A DNA stretch of 6,072 nucleotides, taken from an uncultured Ruminococcus sp. (GTDB lineage: Bacteria; Bacillota; Clostridia; Oscillospirales; Ruminococcaceae). Location of the stretch: the NCBI GenBank assembly GCA_947589205.1, contig CANQCJ010000133.1, forward strand, positions 1 through 6,072, written 5' to 3'. Position numbers and translations under genes: made by a program. Below are positions 1 to 4,761 of this stretch, in pieces (the first letter of the stretch is position 1; every line of letters begins with the position of its first letter). The notes beneath the pieces are model-generated. The model was given only the letters and a program-made list of their open reading frames with translations. It searched no databases and had not been told where the DNA came from.

Positions 1-460
1 CTTCACGCTGGAAACCGTCGGCTATTATCTGCTTGAAAAGTCCGTATTTGTAGCGTATGCCGTAGCCGTCGAGCGGTATGTCGTGGGTCGCCGCGGAATC
101 GAGAAAGCAGGCGGCAAGTCTGCCCAATCCGCCGTTGCCGAGAGCCGCGTCCTCTATGTCCTCAAGCTCCGAAAGAGACCTGCCGAGCGCGGCAAACGCT
201 TGCTCCGCCGTCTCGGTAAGCCCGAGAGACAAAAGATTATTATACACCGCCCTGCCGACTAAAAATTCCATTGAAAGATAGCAGGCGCGGCGGTTTGACA
301 AATGCTTTTCAACGCTTTGCTGCCATCTGCCGCTTATCTCCTCCATTACGGCGCTTGACAGCGCGTCATGAAGCTCATAAGCTTTAGCCTGCTGCGCCGT
401 CCTTCCGTATTTTTCCCTGAGCCTTTTTTCTATTTGCATTTTCAAATTTTCCGACGTCAT
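1..460 (-). CDS. glgP: Glycogen/maltodextrin phosphorylase, N-terminal part (cut by window edge)
   Basis: Pyridoxal-phosphate enzyme (GT35 family) that removes glucose from the ends of alpha-1,4-glucans with phosphate, giving glucose-1-phosphate in the cytoplasm. Only the first 153 codons are in the window; the catalytic core and the PLP lysine lie beyond the left edge. Family hallmarks are clear: YLSMEFLVGR followed by NNL at about residues 61-75, the LGNGGLGRLAACFLDS block at 107-122, and DGYGIRYKYGLFKQ at 131-144. The ATG at 460-458 is supported by a GGAGGT ribosome site 8 bases upstream and by the position of YLSMEFLVGR, which sits about 60 residues in as in other bacterial phosphorylases. 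It overlaps the stop of the upstream cbiL in ATGA, so it is probably translationally coupled and co-transcribed with malQ-cbiL. Whether the substrate is glycogen or maltodextrin cannot be told from this part. Family assignment is firm. Confidence 0.94.
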   Translation of the reverse strand, partial: MTSENLKMQIEKRLREKYGRTAQQAKAYELHDALSSAVMEEISGRWQQSVEKHLSNRRACYLSMEFLVGRAVYNNLLSLGLTETAEQAFAALGRSLSELEDIEDAALGNGGLGRLAACFLDSAATHDIPLDGYGIRYKYGLFKQIIADGFQRE

Positions 461-1131
461 ATTTTTTTACCTCCGTTATATTTTTTCTTAGCTATTATCG
501 TTGTAAAATATCCGCTTTCAAGCGGCAGCTCGTCAGCAGATCTATATAATTTTTCGTTTTCAAGCCCGCAGCTTTCCGCAGCGTAAATTTCATCGCCTTC
601 AAGCGTTTTTACTAAGCTCCGCGCCCGCTTCATAAGCACGAACGTTTTGTTCGCGTCTATGCAGTCCTCCGACGGTATCAGCACGAGCGGCTCGTTTCCC
701 TGCACAAGCGGTATTTTAAGGCTTGCCGCCGCCGCGCAGAAGCTTGTCACTCCGGGACAGACCTCATACTCATATCCCAAAGCGGCGATCCTTTCGGCTA
801 TGTAGGAAAAGGTCGAATAGACCGATATATCCCCGATATTGAGCATTGCGGCGTCTTTTCCGCTTTCGAGAAATTTTGCTATAAGTCCCGCCGCGTTCTC
901 ATGCGCTTTTTCGCACACGTCGGGATCCCTGCTCATCGGGCTGTCGAGAAAAATTATTTCCTTTCCGCTAAGCTCGCAGACCTGTGACGCTATTTCAAGC
1001 GCAAGGTGCTTTTTTCCCGCCGTGCGCGGAACGGCTATCACCGGGCAAGCGTCAATTATCGTGACCGCCTTTATCGTCATAAGCTCCGGGTCGCCCGGAC
1101 CTGTGCTTACTCCGTAGAGCTTTCCTTTCAT
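457..1131 (-). CDS. cbiL: Cobalt-factor II / precorrin-2 C20-methyltransferase
   Basis: SAM-dependent tetrapyrrole methyltransferase (CobI/CbiL family) that methylates C20 of the corrin precursor during cobalamin synthesis. In an anaerobe the expected substrate is cobalt-sirohydrochlorin (cobalt-factor II), hence cbiL; cobI is the aerobic-pathway name. At 224 residues it is of normal length for the family. Visible motifs are LYGVSTGPGDPELMTIKAV at residues 5-23 (SAM-site glycine loop), the GDISVYSTFSYI block at 100-111 (typical of CbiL), and CPGVTSFCAAAA at 125-136. No frameshift or missing block is seen. It starts 4 bases after the malQ stop, with an AAGGTGA ribosome site that includes that stop, and ends in an ATGA overlap with glgP. 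It therefore sits inside a glucan-degradation operon, an unexpected place for a corrinoid gene, with no other cobalamin gene in view. Family is secure; the choice between cobalt-factor II and precorrin-2 as substrate is inferred from lifestyle. Confidence 0.92.
   Translation of the reverse strand: MKGKLYGVSTGPGDPELMTIKAVTIIDACPVIAVPRTAGKKHLALEIASQVCELSGKEIIFLDSPMSRDPDVCEKAHENAAGLIAKFLESGKDAAMLNIGDISVYSTFSYIAERIAALGYEYEVCPGVTSFCAAAASLKIPLVQGNEPLVLIPSEDCIDANKTFVLMKRARSLVKTLEGDEIYAAESCGLENEKLYRSADELPLESGYFTTIIAKKKYNGGKKI
469..474 (-). promoter_or_regulatory. Ribosome binding site of glgP inside cbiL
   Basis: GGAGGT on the minus strand, 8 bases before the glgP ATG. It lies entirely within the last codons of cbiL and encodes the Gly-Gly-Lys of the CbiL C-terminus. 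It fixes the glgP start and supports translational coupling. Confidence 0.85.
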
Positions 1132-1135
1132 GATC

Positions 1136-2605
1136 TCACCTTGAATAAAGCTTTGTCAGCGCGGCAAGCCTTTGAGCAAGCTCGTCTGTCAGCGCGTCCG
1201 GAGACATTCTCCACCTCCAGTTTTTGCCGACAGTCGAGGGAATATTCATTCTTGCCGTTGAATCGAGTCCGAGAAGATCCTGCATCTGCGCTATGGCGGT
1301 ATCGGCGGTGCTCGACCACGCCGCGCGTATCATTGCCCACGGGATATCCTTGTTTCGCTTTACGTTTAAATATTCGCGGCAGAATTTAAGCTCCGCGCGC
1401 GAAGCCGACTTCACCCAGCCGAGAGCGGTCTCGTTATCGTGCGTTCCGGTATAGCATACATAATTCGGACTTGAAAAATTATGCGGCAGATAAATGCTGT
1501 CGCCCTTCGGGTCGAACGCAAATTCCAGCACCTTCATTCCCGGATAGCCGGAGGCTTTCAGCAGCCTTGCCACGTCCTTTGTGATAAATCCGAGATCCTC
1601 GGCAATTATCCGCTGCTTTCCGAGAGCCGCCTTTACCGCTTTGAAAAGCTTCATTCCCGGACCCTTGCGCCATTCGCCGACGACCGCGTCCTCATTGCCG
1701 TAGGGGATAGTATAGTAGCTTTCAAAGCCGCGGAAATGGTCTATCCTTACGACGTCGCAGGTCCTTTCAGCCGCGCGCAGGCGTTCTATCCACCAATCAT
1801 ATCCGCGTTCCTCCATAACGTCCCAGCGGTAAAGCGGATTTCCCCAGAGCTGACCTTTTTTTGCAAAATAATCCGGCGGACAGCCCGCAACGTCTATCGG
1901 CGTTTTTTCCTCGTCGAGATAAAACAGCTCCGGCTGCGTCCAGACCTCGACGCTGTCATAGGCGACATAGATAGGTATATCTCCGATAAATTCTATCCCG
2001 ATAGAATTTACATATTCCTTGAGCGCGTTCCACTGCTTGAAATATTCATACTGCAAAAACGTCCAGAAGCCGATTTCGTCCCTGTATTTTTTCCGCGCCC
2101 TTTCAATAGCCTTTTCCTCAAACATTTTAAGCGGCTTTTCCCACTCGTACCAAGCCTTGCCGCAGTGAGCGAATTTAAGCGACATGAAAAGCGCGTAATC
2201 ATGCACCCACGGATTTTCCTCCGCGAATTTTTTACAGTCTCTTTTTTTGGACAGTTTATAATTTTTGTACGCTGTTCTCAAAACATCGAAAAGCTTTTCA
2301 TAAATAAGCCCGTAGTCGATGAATTCCTCCCCGCCCCAGTCTGTAGCCTTATAGTCCTCAGCAGAAAGAAGTCCGTCGCTCTCGAGCGTTTCAAGGTCGA
2401 TAAAGTAGGGATTTCCCGCGTGGATAGAAAAGCTCTGATAGGGCGAATCGCCGTAGCTCGTCGGCGAGACCGGCAGTATCTGCCAGTAATGCTGCTTTGC
2501 CTTTTTCAGAAAATCGGCGAAAGCATAAGCCTCTTTTCCGAGCTTCCCGATGCCGCAGCCGCCCGGAAGCGATGAGATATGCAATAGTATACCGCTTGCT
2601 CTCAT
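1136..2605 (-). CDS. malQ: 4-alpha-glucanotransferase (amylomaltase, GH77)
   Basis: Transfers alpha-1,4-glucan segments between maltooligosaccharides, releasing glucose and building longer chains that phosphorylase can use; cytoplasmic. At 489 residues it matches the compact bacterial amylomaltases of about 500. The N-terminus RASGILLHISSLPG (2-15) is typical. The GH77 catalytic residues are all in place: nucleophile D289 in DVVRIDHFRGF, acid/base E336 in IIAEDLG, and stabilising D390 in YTGTHDNET. GDIPIYVAYDSVEVW (208-222) and GDSPYQSFS (52-60) also fit the family. The ATG at 2605 is chosen because it places the conserved N-terminus at residue 2. The likely ribosome site AAAGGA (2619-2624) lies 13 bases away, longer than usual, and may limit initiation. 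First gene of the malQ-cbiL-glgP operon, driven by the promoter at 2650-2678. Very confident of family and reaction. Confidence 0.97.
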   Translation of the reverse strand: MRASGILLHISSLPGGCGIGKLGKEAYAFADFLKKAKQHYWQILPVSPTSYGDSPYQSFSIHAGNPYFIDLETLESDGLLSAEDYKATDWGGEEFIDYGLIYEKLFDVLRTAYKNYKLSKKRDCKKFAEENPWVHDYALFMSLKFAHCGKAWYEWEKPLKMFEEKAIERARKKYRDEIGFWTFLQYEYFKQWNALKEYVNSIGIEFIGDIPIYVAYDSVEVWTQPELFYLDEEKTPIDVAGCPPDYFAKKGQLWGNPLYRWDVMEERGYDWWIERLRAAERTCDVVRIDHFRGFESYYTIPYGNEDAVVGEWRKGPGMKLFKAVKAALGKQRIIAEDLGFITKDVARLLKASGYPGMKVLEFAFDPKGDSIYLPHNFSSPNYVCYTGTHDNETALGWVKSASRAELKFCREYLNVKRNKDIPWAMIRAAWSSTADTAIAQMQDLLGLDSTARMNIPSTVGKNWRWRMSPDALTDELAQRLAALTKLYSR

Positions 2606-2649
2606 GATATTGTAACATTCCTTTCAGGTGTGATTTTTTAACATACATT

Positions 2650-2678
2650 ATTATAACATATTTTTCCCTCGATTGCAA
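2650..2678 (-). promoter_or_regulatory. Sigma-A type promoter of the malQ-cbiL-glgP operon
   Basis: On the minus strand, -35 TTGCAA (2673-2678), a 17-base spacer and a perfect -10 TATAAT (2650-2655). Transcription should start near 2643, giving a leader of about 40 bases before malQ. No terminator is seen between malQ, cbiL and glgP, so one transcript probably covers all three. Confidence 0.75.
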
Positions 2679-2808
2679 TATAAAAAATTTTCACATTTGT
2701 CTTTTTCGGCAAAAACGCTATTTTTAGACAAATTATTAATGCCCAAACACAACATATCGTAAGCTGAAAAAGGTTACAGCTTCGGCGGGCACAAAAATTA
2801 CAAATCCG

Positions 2809-2825
2809 TTGTGCAAATTGCACAA
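2809..2825. repeat. Perfect 17-bp palindrome, candidate operator
   Basis: TTGTGCAAATTGCACAA reads as two perfect 8-bp half sites around a central A. It lies about 130 bases upstream of the malQ -35 and about 170 bases upstream of the murA -35, and its right end touches the terminator hairpin. It could bind a dimeric regulator, or fold in RNA as a TTGTGC/GCACAA stem. Which protein would bind is unknown. Confidence 0.45.
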
Positions 2826-2860
2826 AAAACGCCCTGTTCCGACCATAAGGGCGTTTTTTT
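2824..2860. terminator. Bidirectional intrinsic terminator without an assigned gene
   Basis: Stem AAAAAACGCCCT (2824-2835) pairs with AGGGCGTTTTTT (2848-2859) around a 12-base loop. The T run at 2854-2860 serves the plus strand and the A run at 2824-2829 serves the minus strand, so it can stop transcription both ways. No recognised gene ends here: the malQ and murA transcripts begin on either side and run away from it. It may end a small RNA or insulate the two promoters. Confidence 0.75.
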
Positions 2861-2997
2861 GTACCGTTAATATTACACAACGGTAACAATAAATGACTAA
2901 TCGATTTAACTGTCCGAATATATACCCGCTAAAAGTTACAAAAAGGTTACCAGATAGATAAAATTTGAAACCATTTTTGAAAATTGCGAAATAATGC

Positions 2998-3026
2998 TTG
3001 ATTTTTTTCTCAATATGTGTTAAAAT
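2998..3026 (+). promoter_or_regulatory. Sigma-A type promoter of murA
   Basis: -35 TTGATT (2998-3003), 17-base spacer, -10 TAAAAT (3021-3026). The start would be near 3033, leaving a murA leader of about 100 bases. A perfect TATAAT at 3087-3092 has only a poor -35 (TTCAGC) at the right distance, so it is at best a secondary promoter. Confidence 0.65.
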
Positions 3027-3040
3027 AATATCAGCGTTTG

Positions 3041-3109
3041 ATTTAGCTAAATTTTAAGATTTCTTCAGCCGGTCTGCCGGCGTATATATAATGCTGTTTT
3101 TTTAACAGC
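3041..3109 (+). other. Structured part of the murA leader
   Basis: Downstream of the likely start site are a perfect 12-bp palindrome ATTTAGCTAAAT (3041-3052), a compact hairpin GCCGG-TCTG-CCGGC (3068-3081), and a second hairpin GCTGTT-TTTTT-AACAGC (3093-3109). Neither hairpin is followed by a T run, so they are not intrinsic terminators. They could affect mRNA stability or translation. No known riboswitch consensus is recognised. Confidence 0.4.
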
Positions 3110-3134
3110 CTACTAAAACAAGGGATGTGACTTC

Positions 3135-4427
3135 TTGGAAAAGTTTGTAATAAATGGCGGTATACCGCTTCGCGGAACGATCGCCGCGAGCGGGGCTAAA
3201 AATGCCGCCGTAGCTATCGTTGCCGCGACTATCCTGTGCGATGAGCCGTGCATTATCGAAAACTGTCCGCAGATCAGCGATATAACCTTCTGCATGAAGA
3301 TACTGCGTTCTATGGGCGCAGAGGTCAAAATGATCGACAAAAACAAATTCATGATAGATACCCGCAGGATAATCAGCCCTAAAGTGCCCTACGATATGGC
3401 GAGGGTCATGAGAGCGTCCTCCTATTTTCTCGGAACGCTGCTCGGAAGATTTCATGAAGCGCACGTTGCCCTCCCCGGCGGCTGCGACCTCGGCGACAGA
3501 CCCATCGACCAGCACCTCAAGGCCTTCCGCGCTCTCGGCGCAAAGGATTCGCTGCTCAACGGAGAAGTGCACCTTAACGCCGATTCGCTTATCGGAAATC
3601 TTATATATTTCGACAGAAACAGCGTCGGCGCGACGATAAACGCTATGCTTGCCTCCGTAAAGGCAAACGGCTATACGGTCATTGAAAACGCCGCTAAAGA
3701 GCCTCACGTTGTCGATCTTGCGAATTTCCTCAACGCTATGGGCGCGAGCATTATGGGCGCGGGAACGGATACGATAAAGATACACGGCGTGAGCTATCTT
3801 AAAGGCGTTGAATATTCGATAATCCCCGACCAGATCGAGATCGGAACGTTTATGGCAGCAGCCGCAGCTACGCGCGGAGACGTTACGATAACAAACGTTA
3901 TCCCGAAGCACCTTGAATCCATAACCGCGGCTCTTCGCAAGATAGGCGTAGCCGTGGAGGAATATGACGAAGCCGTAAGGGTCTATACCCCCAACGAGCT
4001 TGTTAAAACCAAGATAATCACCATGCCGCACCCCGGCTTCCCGACCGATATGCAGCCGCAGATCTCCGCACTGCTCACGACCGTGAACGGAGCGAGCGTT
4101 ATCAAGGACGAGATCTTTGACAACCGTTTTCGCTATGTCAGCGAGCTTAGAAGAATGGGCGCGGATATAAGCGTAGATCAGAAATCGGCTATTATCCAGG
4201 GCGGAGAAAAGCTCAAGGGCGCGCCGGTTATAGCTCCCGATCTAAGAGCGGGCGCGGCGCTGATAATCGCGGGTCTCGCCGCAGAGGGCGTTACCGAGAT
4301 ACAGGACATACACTATATCGAGCGCGGATATGAAAATATCGTCGAGAAGCTTCAGGCTCTCGGCGCGGATATAAAGCGTATACATTTTGAAGAATACAAC
4401 GGCTCTCAGATAAGGCATGACGCTTAA
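3135..4427 (+). CDS. murA: UDP-N-acetylglucosamine 1-carboxyvinyltransferase
   Basis: Cytoplasmic enzyme of the first committed step of peptidoglycan synthesis: transfers enolpyruvate from PEP to UDP-GlcNAc; target of fosfomycin. At 430 residues it is slightly longer than the E. coli enzyme. Key residues are in place: K22-N23 in ASGAKNA, R93 in MRAS, the loop cysteine C117 in LPGGCDLGDRPID (so fosfomycin-sensitive type rather than the Cys-to-Asp resistant type), R122, catalytic D305 in GFPTDMQPQ, and R397 in IERGYENI. The start is TTG: an in-frame TAA lies at 3114-3116, no ATG or GTG falls between, and the next in-frame ATG would remove the K22-N23 motif. The ribosome site AGGG (3121-3124) is modest. 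It has its own promoter and terminator, so it is monocistronic. Firmicutes often carry two MurA paralogues; which one this is cannot be told here. Confidence 0.97.
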   Translation: MEKFVINGGIPLRGTIAASGAKNAAVAIVAATILCDEPCIIENCPQISDITFCMKILRSMGAEVKMIDKNKFMIDTRRIISPKVPYDMARVMRASSYFLGTLLGRFHEAHVALPGGCDLGDRPIDQHLKAFRALGAKDSLLNGEVHLNADSLIGNLIYFDRNSVGATINAMLASVKANGYTVIENAAKEPHVVDLANFLNAMGASIMGAGTDTIKIHGVSYLKGVEYSIIPDQIEIGTFMAAAAATRGDVTITNVIPKHLESITAALRKIGVAVEEYDEAVRVYTPNELVKTKIITMPHPGFPTDMQPQISALLTTVNGASVIKDEIFDNRFRYVSELRRMGADISVDQKSAIIQGGEKLKGAPVIAPDLRAGAALIIAGLAAEGVTEIQDIHYIERGYENIVEKLQALGADIKRIHFEEYNGSQIRHDA

Positions 4428-4435
4428 AACAACAC

Positions 4436-4463
4436 GGGCAGCAAGCATAGGCTGCCCTTTTTT
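4436..4463 (+). terminator. Intrinsic terminator of murA
   Basis: Stem GGGCAGC (4436-4442) and GCTGCCC (4451-4457) around an 8-base loop, followed by six T (4458-4463). It begins 8 bases after the murA stop. Confidence 0.93.
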
Positions 4464-4487
4464 GTACAAAAAATTTTGAAGATCATA

Positions 4488-4516
4488 TTGACATCAGCCG
4501 TTTTTTGTGGTATAAT
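4488..4516 (+). promoter_or_regulatory. Fully consensus promoter of the tRNA-Pro gene
   Basis: -35 TTGACA (4488-4493), 17-base spacer, -10 TATAAT (4511-4516): a match at all twelve consensus positions. The start would fall near 4523, only about six bases before the mature tRNA 5' end. Confidence 0.92.
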
Positions 4517-4528
4517 AGTTATTGCTAT

Positions 4529-4602
4529 CGGGATGTAACTCAGTTTGGTAGAGTGCGTGCTTTGGGAGCACGACGCCGCAGGTTCGAGTCCTGTCATCCC
4601 GA
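4529..4602 (+). tRNA. tRNA-Pro (anticodon UGG)
   Basis: A 74-base cloverleaf can be drawn fully: acceptor CGGGATG with CATCCCG, D-stem ACTC/GAGT, anticodon stem CGTGC/GCACG with loop TTTGGGA, five-base variable region, T-stem GCAGG/CCTGT with loop TTCGAGT. The anticodon TGG (4563-4565) reads proline CCA and, by wobble, other CCN codons. The C1-G72 pair and the A73 discriminator agree with bacterial proline tRNAs. CCA is not encoded, since A73 is followed by T, so the end must be added by nucleotidyltransferase. Single gene with its own promoter and terminator. Confidence 0.97.
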
Positions 4603-4608
4603 TTTTTT

Positions 4609-4636
4609 AACGCGGTTTTTTTGACCGCGTTTTTTT
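4609..4636 (+). terminator. Intrinsic terminator of the tRNA-Pro gene
   Basis: Stem AACGCGGT (4609-4616) and ACCGCGTT (4624-4631) around TTTTTTG, followed by a T run to 4636. It starts 6 bases after the tRNA. Confidence 0.9.
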
Positions 4637-4692
4637 GCGCCCTAAGCTCCGCCGAATTTTTAAAAATTTTTTAAAATTATTGAATTTTTCTA

Positions 4693-4721
4693 TTGAAATA
4701 ATTGATATTATGTGTTATAAT
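4693..4721 (+). promoter_or_regulatory. Sigma-A type promoter of the LacI-like sensor gene
   Basis: -35 TTGAAA (4693-4698), 17-base spacer, perfect -10 TATAAT (4716-4721). The start would be near 4728, giving a short leader of about 34 bases. The preceding tRNA terminator separates this gene from the upstream units. Confidence 0.8.
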
Positions 4722-4747
4722 AAAAATCGAAACAGCTTTAAAAAGAC

Positions 4748-4753
4748 GAGGAG
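4748..4753 (+). promoter_or_regulatory. Ribosome binding site fixing the start of the sensor gene
   Basis: GAGGAG, 8 bases before the ATG at 4762, is a strong and well-spaced site. This matters because it shows that the protein really begins without room for an N-terminal DNA-binding domain or signal peptide. Confidence 0.85.
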
Positions 4754-4761
4754 AAATTCAA

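Larger units (their letters stand above)
2767..2950. repeat. Repeated GTTAC elements, including an 11-bp direct repeat
   Basis: AAAAAGGTTAC occurs exactly at 2767-2777 and 2940-2950. A further GTTAC at 2935-2939 lies 11 bases before the one at 2946-2950, about one helical turn, and an inverted copy (GTAAC) lies at 2883-2887. One more inverted copy is at 2612-2616, in the malQ leader. Five GTTAC copies in roughly 340 bases exceeds the one or so expected by chance, so they may be regulator contacts. No known operator is matched. Confidence 0.35.
2606..3134. other. Divergent malQ/murA intergenic region
   Basis: A 529-base stretch with no convincing protein gene; short open frames on both strands have no family resemblance. 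It is strongly AT-rich and carries two outward-facing promoters about 390 bases apart by start site. Between them are a hairpin AAGCTG/CAGCTT (2761-2766 with 2777-2782) enclosed by a TGCCC/GGGCA pair (2740-2744 with 2787-2791), a 17-bp palindrome (2809-2825), a two-way terminator (2824-2860) and an inverted repeat TACCGTT/AACGGTA (2862-2868 with 2879-2885). The amount of structure outside both predicted mRNAs is more than a simple spacer needs. It matches no riboswitch or small-RNA family that I recognise. Confidence 0.6.

Noticed and set aside
1481..2575. Long open frame (364 codons) on the plus strand opposite malQ
   Set aside because: It lies entirely within malQ, whose catalytic residues are all present; no ribosome site or family resemblance supports the antisense frame.
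2704..2736. Possible catabolite-response (cre) site around AAAAACGCTATTTTT upstream of the malQ promoter
   Set aside because: The central CG and flanking A/T runs resemble cre, but the defining outer TG and CA bases are missing and several positions mismatch.
2638..2889. Small minus-strand open frame (83 codons) in the intergenic region
   Set aside because: It runs through the terminator hairpin and the malQ promoter, and its composition is that of random AT-rich DNA.
3087..3092. Second perfect TATAAT in the murA leader
   Set aside because: No acceptable -35 at 16-18 bases; kept only as a remark in the promoter entry.
3125..3130. Start-stop mini-frame ATGTGA just before the murA TTG
   Set aside because: The AGGG stretch directly abuts this ATG, too close to serve it, so initiation there is unlikely; probably chance.
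3102..4031. Long open frame (309 codons) on the minus strand opposite murA
   Set aside because: It is antisense to a fully motif-confirmed murA, shows no recognisable domain, and is explained by codon bias of the real gene.
4529..4602. tRNA-Pro as an integration site for a mobile element
   Set aside because: No repeat of the tRNA 3' end and no integrase or phage-like gene occurs in the window.
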